Of a stretch of DNA of 64,000 nt, positions 47,305-58,823 are shown piece by piece. Below the pieces are notes generated by a model. The model was not told where the DNA came from, made no database searches, and saw only the letters and a program-made list of their open reading frames with translations. This DNA comes from Solanum dulcamara (lineage: Eukaryota > Streptophyta > Magnoliopsida > Solanales > Solanaceae). The DNA is taken from the NCBI RefSeq assembly GCF_947179165.1, contig NC_077240.1, forward strand, positions 70,201,501-70,265,500, read 5' to 3'. How positions within the stretch are numbered: position 1 is the first letter of the stretch; each line of letters starts with the position of its first letter. A program made the translations under genes and the position numbers.

Positions 47305-47961
47305 TAGGGCTTTACAGGATAAACCGATAAACCGCACCAAACCGACAAACCGAACCAAACCGGAGAAAAAACCCGACTAGTGGTTTGGTTTGACTTGGTT
47401 TGGTGTTTGAAAAAAAAACCCGACCATTATAGAGTTGGTTTGGTTTTAACTAAAAAAAGTCAAACCGAACCCAAACCGACCCGATTATAGATATACTACT
47501 TTTAAATTATGTTATACATAAAAATATTTGTTAAAATGTAATTTATAAATATTTTTTAAATTTTTTTCATAATTTTTGTTTTCTTTCTTACATTTAGATT
47601 TAGACTTGAGTAGCCCATCTAAATAATATACAAAAAAAATTTATCTTATAAAGTTATATTATAAAATTAAAATTACAAACAGTGTTGTGCCTCCATCTTA
47701 TATGTTGATATTTTGTACTAGAACTCTTTTTAAGAAGCACTGCTCTGTGCTTTTTATTTGATACTATGAGAAACCTGAAAAAACTCAAAAAACTCGAGAA
47801 ACCCGAAAAATCCGAAAAAACCCGAAAAACCCGAGAAAAATTGATATCAAAAAACCCGACTTTTATTGGTTTGGTTAGGTTTATAGATTTAATAACCCGA
47901 TACAAATGGTTTGGTTTGGTTTGTAAAAAATCCGAACCAACCCGGTCTATGTACACCCTTA
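47305..47961. mobile_element. hAT-like non-autonomous DNA transposon
   Basis: Flanked by perfect 8-bp duplications GTCACAAA (47297-47304 and 47962-47969). The ends are TAGGGCTTTACA and, read inward on the other strand, TAAGGGTGTACA, which fits hAT-type short terminal inverted repeats. The interior is full of 'aaaccgaaccaaacc' motifs on one half and their complements ('ggtttggtttgg') on the other. There is no transposase; the 100-codon minus frame inside is a by-product of the repeats. Confidence 0.8.
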
Positions 47962-47969
47962 GTCACAAA

Positions 47970-48339
47970 TATTGGTAGGGAGACAATTAGTAAAATGTTG
48001 CTCATATAAACACATACATATGTGCATGTGTATGCACGCTATTTACATATTTTCAAAGAAGTTGGTTTCTATAAGTGGCAGTCATCTTGCTGTTCTTAAT
48101 TGTTGTTGCATTTGTGCATTGATGTAGTTGACAAAATATCCTTAGTTGAGAGAAGAAAGTATTTTTAAGTTGTGGATGTAAAGTCTAGTAAGAATGAAGT
48201 ATGATTAGTTCTGTCACATAACTTGTTAAAGCATCAGTACTTAATGCGGCTATATAGAAAAGATGGATGGGCTTCGGGTGGCGTTCTAGTCTTTCTGGTA
48301 GCAAATGATCCAAGGGAGATAGAAGTGCAAATATACTTA
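47970..48339. other. Target region of the copia insertion
   Basis: If the copia element and one TSD are removed, the plus strand has an open stretch of about 60 codons from about 48212 across the empty site to about 53130, ending in two adjacent TAG codons. No family is recognised. It could be chance or an exon relic. Nothing else is seen. Confidence 0.3.
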
Positions 48340-48538
48340 TGAAAGAGATTAATCCCTTGATTTATTTCATCAACCTCAATAGTTTATATACACAAATACA
48401 AGAGTATAATTAAGCTATAATTAAGAAAACTAAATATCTTTATATTAGGAACTAAATAAACTAAATATCTCTATATTAGGAAATAAATATACATAATATG
48501 ATACAATCTGTCAGAATATATTTTCATATATTCTAACA
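48340..48538 (-). repeat. 3' LTR of the copia element
   Basis: 199 bp. Next to it, on the minus strand, is the G-rich run GTGGGGGTG (48539-48547), the likely polypurine tract. Confidence 0.9.
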
Positions 48539-51500
48539 CACCCCCACAGTCGAAGCGGGAGGTCGTCGATTGCTAAGACTGTCCCAAAAATCCTCAAATA
48601 ACACCAACGGAAGGCCTTTGGTGAAGATATCTGCAATCTGATAACGAGAAGTGACATGTAACACTCGAACCTGGCCACAAGCCACCTTTTCCCGTATAAA
48701 ATGTATATCCATCTCAATGTGCTTAGTGCGTTGATGCTGAACAGGATTATCAGGCAGATAAATGGCACTAAGATTATCACAGTAAACCAAAGTAGCCCAT
48801 GGAATAGGACAATGAAGTTTCAAAAGCAAGTTTTACAACCAACACGACTCAGAAATCACATTGGTAACCCCTCGATATTCCGCCTCTGCACTCGAACGAG
48901 ACAAAGTAGCTTGGCATTTGGCGAACCATGAGATCAAGTTATCACCTATAAAGACACAATAATCTGAAATTGAATGCCGTGTATCGGGGTACCTACCCCA
49001 ATAAACATCAGTATACGAGACAAGAGTGGTTATGGAAGAGGGATAAAGGTGAAGACTATAATCCAAAGTACCTTGTAGGTAGCGTACGATGCACTTGAGA
49101 GCGTTCATGTGCTCATCTTGTGGGTCATGCATGAATAAGCATACCTGTTGCACAACATGAGTAATATCCGGTCTCGTGAATGTGAGGTATTATAGTGCCT
49201 CTGCAAGACTCCGATAAAGAGATAAGTCCTCAAAAGGTATGCTCGTAGTAGCCCCAAGCTTCAATTTTTAAGAAACTAGAGTAGGAGATGGCTTACATGA
49301 TGACATACCAGCTCGATCAAAGATATCGGCCACATAATTACTTTGAGATAAAAATAAACCACTTGTATAACTAGTGACAGCAATGCCCAAGAAATAACTC
49401 AATGGGCCCAAATCCTTCATAGCAAATTCAAAGCTAAAAAATGATATGATAGATCAGTGGAGTGCATCATAGGAAGTAGTTAAAATAATATCATCGACAT
49501 ACAATAAAAGATAAGCCATAGAAGTACCTTGACGATAAAAAAACAAGGAATGATCGATCTTACTGTGAGAAAACTCAAGGGTACAGACGGAATCAGCAAA
49601 TCGCTTATACCAAGCCCGCGGAGCTTGTTTCAGCCCATAAAGAGATTTTTTCAGCAAACAAACATGATTAGGTATATCAAGATCCTGATAGCCCAAAGGT
49701 TGATACATGTAAACAGTCTTCTTGAGTTCGCCATGTAAGAAAGCATTTTTGACGTCAAGTTGATGATTCGTCCATGCCTTGGAGGGCCAAACTAAGAACC
49801 GTACGAATAGTCACCGATTTGACAACTGGACTAAATGTCTTACCACAATCCACACCAACCTGTTGGGTTTTACCATTACCTACAAGATGAGCTTTATGTC
49901 ACTCAAACGAACCATCAGTTTTTTTTATGAGAAAAAATCCACATACACCGAATAACATTAATATTTGGAGGACGGGGCACCAATTTCCACATTTTATTTT
50001 GAATAAGAGCATTATATTCATCATCCATAGCCAATTTCTAATTTGGGTCACGAAGAGCAGACATAGGGTTATGGGGTAGAGGGGACTTCGAGATGGATGT
50101 AAGAAGGTTGAAGGACCTCTTAGGGTTATAGATCCCATACTGACTCCTACTAATAGGATCGGTGGGTAGACTAGAGGGAGAGACGGGAGTGGGTTAAGGA
50201 GGAGATCTAGGTGGGAGAGCGGAAGAAGATGTTAGGGCCGACCCAGCAGGTATCAAAGGAGCGATCTACCCAAGTGAGGGGGAAGAGCCACTGGCTAGGC
50301 ACGACGGGATGGGCAGTGGTGCGGGAGAAAGGTGGTAGTCCGGCGGGTTTATGGAGATAGTGAGATGACGAACAACATAGGGAGATGGTCCATCATCTAA
50401 AAATTGGTATGTGTGATTTTTAGGAGTATGTAACTTGGAAAAAGGAAATTACGTCTCATCAAATATGACGTGATGGTTAAAGATAATTTTTCAAGATGAC
50501 AAATCAAAACATTTATACCCACGATGATGTGATGGATATCCCCAAAAAACACATGGGGTTGACCTAGGTTGAAGTTTGTTTATGAGTGTGGAGGGAATGA
50601 GAGGATAACATAAATACCCAAATACACGAAGATGGGAATAAGAGGGATCCTTTCGATAAAGAATGCAAACAGGGGATTGATAGTTTACCAGTTTATGAGG
50701 AAGAATGTTGAGAAGATAAGTTGTCATTTGCAATGCATGATGCCAAAAGTAAGGAGGAAGGGAAGCATGGGACAATAAGGTATGAACAATATTATTAATC
50801 CTATGGATTTTTCTTTCGTCTTTCCCATTTTGAGGAGATGTGTGAGGACGTGACAATCAAAAGGACAGACCATTGGCTCTACAGATGTCCTAAAAGGGGC
50901 CATTATCACATTGAATATTCTTGTTGTCTCGCTCAAAGTGAGTTCAAATAAATGTCTTGAAAGTTAAGAATGTGGAAAAGGTTTGTGATTTATATGATAA
51001 AGGAAACGTCCACAAGAATTTAGAATAATCATCCATAAAAAAGATATAATATCGATGACCTGAGGAACTCAAAATAGATGATTTTCAAAGATCACTATGT
51101 ATAATATCAAATGGCATAAGAGTGCTAGAATTTGAAGCATAAAATGGCAACTTAACATGTTTTCCAAGAGGACAAGAATGGGAAATACGAGCATCTCTAC
51201 TTGGATTAGAATCAATCAATTTATTCTTCCTAAGGGAATTCAATATAAGTGCTCTCGGGTGACCCAAACGAACATGCCAAAGAGATGGTGCCAAAGCAAC
51301 AAAAATAGATGGTGAAGTGACTCAATTGGTGATTGGATAAAGCTCTCCCCAACTTTTACACCTCATTACTAGCCTCTTTGTCTGAAAATCCTTCATAGAA
51401 AACCCAAAGGTATCAAAATTAACAAAGACAGAGTTATCAGTGGTAAATTTATGAACGAACACCAAACTTTTAACTAGGTGAGGGGAATGAAGGACATTGT

Positions 51501-52801
51501 TTAAGTGAAAGGGAGGACACGGGGAAGACAAAGTCGTGTAACCATAGGCATAAATTAGAATTGATTGACCATTACCTATAATTATACCATGTTTACTGCT
51601 CTTATTAAAATATGATGTGAGGTTACCTTGCATGGATGTCATGTGAGAAGTGGCACCGGTGTCCATGTACCAATTTGCATCCGGAGGAGTGATCCCAAGA
51701 GTATGCATGGCGGCTTCAAAGTCCTTAGGAGTAGGGGCTGCCTGTAGGCCTACTGAGGTTGGGGGCCAAGAACACCCACTTGTGGTAGCTGCTATTGTCC
51801 ATAATTGGGTCGGGACTAAGAAGTTGAAGGATATGGACACGATGGTATTGCCCAAGGACCTCATGATGCAATCCATGACCACTGTTACCTGCCAACCCAT
51901 GGAGAATAGGGCGAAGGGTTCTGCCCCGCTGACTGTTGCCCAGTGTCGCGACTGTTGCCGTCTTCCAACTAACCACCACGACCTGTATTACCATTGCTTC
52001 TAGCAGCTCCTTTGTCGTCTCCACGACCACCATTGTTGCCACAATATTTTTCTCCATTATTCCTTCGGTTGTGGTTCTTCTTCCCACCATTAAAATTGCG
52101 ATTGGAAGAGGAATTATCAAAAACATCACGAGGAACCTCAGACGAGCAAGCAACTAAGGCAACAGAGGAGCTTTGGACTACTTTATTAGTAGGGCCAGCC
52201 TCCTCAAGAGTGAGCATTGAACGGGCTTGATAAAATTTAGGCAACGGGTCACATTGGCGAATAAGAGTGGCCACACCTTGGTAGGGCCAGAGACCAGTTG
52301 AAGAACTAGTTGATCATTAGCTACCGAGGAGCCGACATTCTTGAGTTGATCCGCCAGAGATTTGAGATATTGAAAATAGGCAGAGACATTCGGAAAATCT
52401 TCCATGTCGATATGAGTGAAGTCGTACTCAAGAGTGATAGCATGAGAGTGTTTGTTATCCTAGAATGTGTTATGCAGGAGATTCCAAGCCTCTATCGTTG
52501 TGGTGTCAGGTTCAAGAATTATATGCAAAAGATCATGAGAGATAGTAGCGTAGAGACATAGGAGAACAGTGGCATCCAGGGTGGACCACAGTTCTTTGTC
52601 CTCCTCTTGTTGAGGCCGTTTCTCCATGCCCTCTACCGGAGGAATAATATGATCAATCACCCGATGGGATCTTGCATGAATCTTAAAGAGTTTTGCCCAT
52701 GTGAAATATTGTACGTTCTCCATTTCAAGAGTGATGGGAACATGGTTCTTGATATTGGATATAGCAAGAGAAGGATGACAGAAAGATTTGTAGTTAGACA
52801 T
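48533..52801 (-). pseudogene. Ty1/copia Gag-Pol polyprotein, frameshifted
   Basis: Read from 52801 down: Gag (start MSNYKSF, UBN2-like, to about 52180), a Gly/Asn-rich segment (52100-51970), protease with WYMDTGATSHM (near 51672), GAG-pre-integrase with HVRLGH (near 51275), integrase C-part with SRPHTSPQNGK and RVFGYLCYP (50856-50491), RT with KSLYGLKQAPRAW and YVDD (49708-49454), and RNase H with SSAEAEYRG and the CDN...H motif (49153-48533). The domain order IN before RT is diagnostic for copia. Frames change at least twice (near 52270 and 51950, and again before RT), and several stops separate the pieces. It cannot encode a full protein. The segment carrying the integrase catalytic core is poorly preserved. 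Confidence 0.9.
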
Positions 52802-52890
52802 GGTGATTGAGAAGAGGGGAAGAGGGAGAGGAAGGGGGCAGCGGTAGCAGGAATCCGAGAAGAAGAAGAAGGTCGGATCGTGCCCTAGAA

Positions 52891-52901
52891 ATATGATACC
52901 A
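52891..52901 (-). promoter_or_regulatory. Primer-binding site of the copia element
   Basis: TGGTATCATAT on the minus strand directly after the 5' LTR. TGGTATCA matches the initiator tRNA-Met complement used by most copia elements. Confidence 0.8.
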
Positions 52902-53081
52902 TGAAAGAGATTAATTCCTTGATTTATTTAATTAACCTCAATAGTTTATATACACAAATACAAGAGAATAATTAGGCTATAATTAAGGAAACTAAATATT
53001 TCTATATTAGGAACTAAATATCTCTATATTAGAAACTAACTATATACAATCTGTCTGAATATATTTTCATATATTCTAACA
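52902..53081 (-). repeat. 5' LTR of the copia element
   Basis: 180 bp, matching 48340-48538 with about 10 substitutions and a net gap of 19 bp, most of it a partly repeated 'taaatatctctatattagga' unit. Confidence 0.9.
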
Positions 53082-53086
53082 ACTTA

Positions 53087-53879
53087 TGTAATACTCTTGG
53101 TCATTTTTATTCTAGATTTTCACAAAAGACATAGTAGGGGCAAAACGATAGCAAAGCTGAAGTTCACTTTGCGGCAAAAACTTTCTGGAAAAGCAAATGT
53201 GGACATTGGAACAAAAGATTTGACGTAGGCAAATACACAGGTCATGAAATTAATATTGAACAAACTTTCGTGTGAATGCAAATGTATTATGACATTATCA
53301 ATCATTGTAGTTTCTCCTAGAATAAAAGAGACAACAAGGAACTCTTGAAATAGGATATAAAATAGATCTCATGCTTTAGATGGATAATAGTTATATCCTA
53401 GGGTGAAGGACCAGAAAAATAGGAAGCATTCAATTGCTAAACATTTTCACACAGTTATATTAAAAGCTTAAACAAATTCATATTTGTAGACTCTGTTAAT
53501 GATTCAAATTAACATAGTCATCGAAAGAATGGGGAAAAGAACAGAAATTAACAATATTCCACAAAACAACTAAAAAAAATAAAGAAGTACCGTTATACTC
53601 TTCATGGTCATTCTGAGCTCGAAATACCATTTGTACAAATAAGAATCCCCCAATAATCCTTTTAATTGCTTTAATATGTGAGATTATTGTAGCTCGTCAA
53701 TAAATGTTTTTAATTAAAATTTGCAAAAGATCATTAGTTTCTTTATATCAATACATAAAATTGATCCTACTGGAAATATTTCTTTATATATTAAATAAAT
53801 ATGAATAGAGAGTGCTAAATACTTTTTGCGTCCACAATACAAGAAAATTACCTTTCAATTAAAATATTACGAATAGTAA
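53087..53879. other. Spacer, no gene recognised
   Basis: AT-rich. Only short frames without domains. It continues the target region to the left of the copia element. Confidence 0.45.
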
Positions 53880-56546
53880 TGTAATGATCCTCCAAGTCAT
53901 TTTTGTGTAAATGCCTTCTCTTGTCATTTAGAGCATTCCTACACCTATCCCAAGTTTAGTCAAAAAGCTGGCAGCGCAGGTTGGATTTTAGCCAAAATTC
54001 TTATAACTTGCTGACATTGACTAATCGATAGCCTAGTCGTTCATTTGGGATTTCGGTCAAAATGCCTGGTCAAAAATTTTAGAATGAAATTTTGACAGTT
54101 TCATCAGCTCCAAAATGATCATTTTAGCATAACGACATAGTTGGCTAGAGCCCTAAGGTTTCGGTGTGAGTTTGGACCATTAGGTTTTTTAGCCTTTGAG
54201 TTTTAGCTTGAGTTTGACCTTGGTAAATATTCTTGAAAAATGCGCTCAAATAAAAATTTCGAGCACAGTTAGCTATAGAATGTCCAGTTTGGTCTAGAAT
54301 GACCTTTCGTGTGCTTCTCGAGGCCCCTTGTGGAATTGGCTAAAAATGAGGTATAGGTGTGAGAATAACTTTTCATCGAGATGACCTTGAATGGATATTT
54401 TGACTTTACTGTTGTGTACAGAATATGGAATTTGGTAGGATAGCATAGTTCATTTATGCGCACGGGATTCTGAAGGGATCCCGAGCACCCTGTCAGAGAC
54501 TTGGACAATGCCAAATCTTGATATTGCAGTAGTTGTTGGTGCAGGGTACTTTTATCCTTTGCATTTGCAGGCATTGAGTTGTATTCACAGAGGCCAGAGC
54601 CCTAGCCACGCTTGCAGAGGGGAAGATGGTTACCTTCCACATTTGCAAGAAGACTTTCATGTTCACAAAAGGTTGGGCCAGCGTTAATAGAGGTCTGCGT
54701 TCCCTCCCTCTGCGTTCTCAGGCCACTTTGGCTACGTTTGCAAAGATTAATTTGGTCTAGTCTTTTTAATAAAAACCAGACGCGATTAACCTTCATATCA
54801 CAACTTCAAAATCTCATAACTTGAGATTTAGAGCTCCAATTCCGATGATTTCAAGTCCTGTATGTCTGGGGTGATCGTGGGAGCGTATTGGAGTGTTTGG
54901 GGGGAGTGTTGAGGATCCTCCATTTATGGTAAATTTAGATTTTTAACTGTTTTCATGGTTGAGTTCTTAGCTTTAATGATGAATAAATTTCATGTCGCAA
55001 TTTTGGGCTGTTTCGAGCCTCGAATTGCTTTTCATTTTGGGACACAAGTTCGGGGAGATAATTATGCCCTTTTCATGCAGTTAATTTCAAAATTTTTAGA
55101 GCGAGTACATTTCCATTTTAGACTTCAAAATTGGCCCATCTTCATTTTTAGTAATTTTAGTGTCTAAACGACTGTAGTGACATCGCGAAACTATTTTTGA
55201 TAGCGTAGCAGCATTCAGAGGCTATTCGAAAGGAAAATACTACAACATCTTAACTTTTCCTTGTGCGTGATCACTCTAAGGGTAGGTACGCCTTTTCTCT
55301 TTTTAGATTGAGCTTAATTATGTGAAAGCATGAAGATCAGTTGGAATTTGGGTTGGTTAGGTTCTTGATCATTCTTGTGGTGTAGAAGACCTATTTTAGA
55401 CTAATTTTGGGTAATATCAGGTACTTGCAAGCATGTTGCCTATTTTATTGTGATTATCCATGCATTGTGGCTTTGTAATTGCTATTTTATAATGATGTTA
55501 AGCATGTTGGCCTTAGTCTAGGCTTAGACTAGTGTTTGCCATAGACTTGCAATATTTGGAGCCTTTAGTCCTTGCTTTTACTCTGATATGATTCGAATGA
55601 CTTAGATAATTGTAGGCCAGAATAGAAGATGTGGTTTTGGTAGTTGAGCCTTAGATTAGGCGCTCCTTTAGGTTCGATGACCTTCTACCCTTTCTCCCTC
55701 TTCTTATAACCCGTATGTTAACGATTTGAGCTTTTGAGCTTCGCTTAGTAATTTAGGATCGGGTACGGTTAGATCTTTGAGTGCTTGGTTGAATATATGA
55801 AAGTGGACATCGATCCACCGTGGTTTCATGATGATGAGATGACATGATATCATTTGGCAACCATTATCATCAAAGATTCAAAGTCTAATCATGTTGCCCT
55901 CTTATCCTTTGTGGAGTTAATTCACTTTGGCTACAGAATATTGACCCTTTGATACTCATATACGATTCAAGGTCCATGCATTGGACTTCTTAGCTAGGCT
56001 ATACCTACTAGTTATTTGAAGATTATTATTGTCTCGCTTTGGCTTAGACCTATTGCCCCTTTGAGACACATTCGCGGTTTGAGGTTCGAGCATTGGATTT
56101 CTTAACTTGGCTATTGTTGTATGTTAATTGGAGGATATCCATAGTTCACTGTCCTGGCTACACTTTTCTAGCTCTGGGCTCATCATTTTGTATTTTTAGT
56201 AAATGTAGCTTTTCTGTGTATCCGTCGAGCTTATGGGGGTACGTTCTAATTTTTTACTCAAACTTGCACACAAATGTACCTTCTGGGCTTATGGGGCACA
56301 ATTAGTTATTTAGCTGTACTTAGTTCTTTCAGTTCCTTACACTAGTTTTCATCTCCTTTATTTCTGATTGACTTCTATTGTTCCTAGATTCTATCTTTTC
56401 ATATTGCTTTGACTTTTTAAACTTAGTCGGCCTATGAGGCCCACTTGGTCCCTATTGTTTTGGTGCTCATACTACACTCTATATATGTTTTTTGTGATAT
56501 AGGTTTGAGAACCTATTACTAACACTGATTTGGGCCAATTGCAGTC
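53880..56546 (+). mobile_element. X-like LTR, plus orientation, cut by a gypsy element
   Basis: The start TGTAATGATCCTCCAAGTC corresponds to the reverse complement of the X LTR end (TGTAATGAC...). The text of the following 2.6 kb has the usual features of long non-coding LTRs and no domain. It breaks off at 56546, where the minus-strand gypsy begins. Its remainder would be beyond the right edge of the window. Confidence 0.5.
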
Positions 56547-58702
56547 TGTCACGCCCCGAGAGGGTACCCTAGGTGTGACCGATACTCGAAGACCATTGCT
56601 GGTCTCCAAGAACCACTTTGTCTAATCACACATACATTCATTCACTCATACACTAAGCAGAAGACTCAATACAAATTTAAAAGGCATTCGGATGGGTTAA
56701 CCAACTCAATAATTCAAAGAAGCATAATGTACTTTAAAACCAATCTCAATTCAACTCTAATTCAAAAAATAGTTTGAAAATCAAACAAATGACTCAACAT
56801 CATCACTATCCGTCTATGAAACCTCTATCACTATTTAGAATATGCCAATGATAAATCCATGGCTACCCAAAAGAGGATACTCAATGTAAAGATGAAATAA
56901 ATAAGATCCCTCTGAAAAGCAAGGAGGTCTCACCACTCTAAGAAAAGATGTAGATTTTCAATGGAGCACCTGTTTCTGGCACATGTATCTGCATCATGAT
57001 ATGATGCAGGTGAAAAGGCATTAGTATATGAAATGTACGAGTATGAAAAATGGAACGAAGGAGAAAGAGTAAACAACACTTACCTCGATATCATCAATCA
57101 ACTCAAAGGATATGCAAGATTTTAGAATTTAGCAAGTGCTTTTCAAATCGACTCAACCATTTACAATTTCTATCAAGCAATCCTATCATGCAACATCATA
57201 TCCTAATTGAGAGTTTCTCTAACTGACAATCATCACCAATGAGCTGGTGAAGTACAACAAAGCGATGTCATTTCCACACTCATCTAATACTTTGCCAGGG
57301 TAAGGGAAATATCACTATCATTGGATCCACAATCAATCAAAGTCCATTATTTTGGGACTGAAGAGGTTTAACCCTCCATCCTACGCTGGATACCTAGTTC
57401 ATGGGATTTGATTTGTAACTGTACTCTTATCTAAATCGGTGCTTGATGCTCCTTCCAGGACTCAATGCTCATAAAACTCTATCCAATCAGTTCAATCTAG
57501 TCATTTTGACAAGTTTCCTTTGGACGCTTATCAATTCATCAATTCTATCACAATCAAACCTCTCAACCAATCATACTATCCAATCAATCCCAATCACATA
57601 TTTCAAGAGTAGTTTAGATATGCATTTATGATAATATTTAATTCTATTAAATCGTTTGGGTTCAATTTGTGAAAATACAAAGGATATTTTAGTTCCACCA
57701 AGGTTTTGTTCATATTGATGCCATTCAGATTCATAGTTATTCTAATTCATGCTTTTCATTCTAAATAATGCATATACATAATCATTTACAGTCAATATAT
57801 AACTACGGTTTATGAAATAAAATATGAAAATTAATTGTTCAAGAATTCAAGTCATGAAAATCATCAATCAATTAATAGCATGTAAAAATATTCTAAAGTT
57901 TAGGAATATTCAAGAAAACATTCATGGAAGGTTCAAGCCTTCACAAATTCCATCAAACACTTCCATGGGGTACATGGAAGAGCTTAATCCATATTTTAGG
58001 TTAACCTTACATACCTGGAATTCGAAGAAAAATCACGACTTGAAAGAATGGCTTGAAACCTAGTTCTTCTTCTTCTTCTCTATAATCTCTTTTCTCCAAG
58101 GTTCTAAGGGTAAATGAGAAAAGAATACCCCTAGGAGGTGGATATTTAGTCTCATAACGTAATAAGTTAGGTTTGGGAAGGGTGGGGAAAAGTATGGAAT
58201 GCCTTTCCTCAAGAAAAATATAAAAAATAGGTTCAAGCGCCTTGTTGGTGCGCCGCCCTAGCCCCCAAACTACTGTAGCATGTTTCGGGCGTACTGGTGG
58301 TGCGCCGCGCCAGATCCGAAACTACTGCAGGTCTAGTCTTTGGTAAAATAGTCATAACTCTTTACTCAAAATCGAAATAAGACAAACTTCGTGGAATTGG
58401 AAAGAGGAATTAAATACCTTTAATTTAACAGGTTATAGGCCACCTAGCTCTTAATATTCTGAAAGGTATGGTATTATGAAGTTGACCTTTATACGGACTC
58501 ATCTAAAAACATAGCCGATGGAATTTTTTTGGATTTGGCTTGGTGTTAGAGATCCCTTATGACCATAAACCATATCTAATACACTTTAAATACTTAGGAA
58601 TTGATCCTAACTCATATATACAATTTGAAGTCTTTAAGTTCAAGCCTATACGCCTACGAAGAATGGTTCGAATCTTAGCGTAGAAATTTTTGGGGTGTAA
58701 CA
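56547..58702 (-). repeat. 3' LTR of the minus-strand gypsy element
   Basis: 2,156 bp. On the minus strand it starts TGTTACACCCC and ends GGGGCGTGACA. A short GC-rich 'gtgcgccgc' block at 58240-58320 matches the kind seen at 13310-13605. Confidence 0.88.
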
Positions 58703-58720
58703 ATATCTCCCCCTTGGGAT
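58703..58720 (-). promoter_or_regulatory. Polypurine tract of the minus-strand gypsy element
   Basis: AAGGGGGAGATAT on the minus strand directly before the LTR, the same as in the plus-strand element. Confidence 0.8.
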
Positions 58721-58823
58721 CATTCATCCTCAAATGATGAGTAAACCAAGGATGGACTCGAGGCACGAATAAAAATCAAGACTCTATCATTCAACCAATT
58801 AAATGCTCAAAATAATTAACTAT

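Larger units (their letters stand above)
48340..53081 (-). mobile_element. Complete Ty1/copia element (decayed)
   Basis: Flanked by perfect ACTTA duplications (48335-48339 and 53082-53086). LTRs are short: 199 bp (48340-48538) and 180 bp (52902-53081), each starting TGTTAGAATAT and ending CTTTCA on the minus strand. Primer site, polyprotein and polypurine tract are in the expected order. Total length 4,742 bp. Short LTRs and this length fit the Ale/Retrofit lineage, but that is inference. The LTRs differ by substitutions and about 19 bp of indels, so it is older than the plus gypsy element. Confidence 0.92.

Noticed and set aside
47654..47978. Frames of 70-100 codons at 47654-47978
   Set aside because: Produced by the repeated 'aaaaccc'-type motifs of the hAT-like element.
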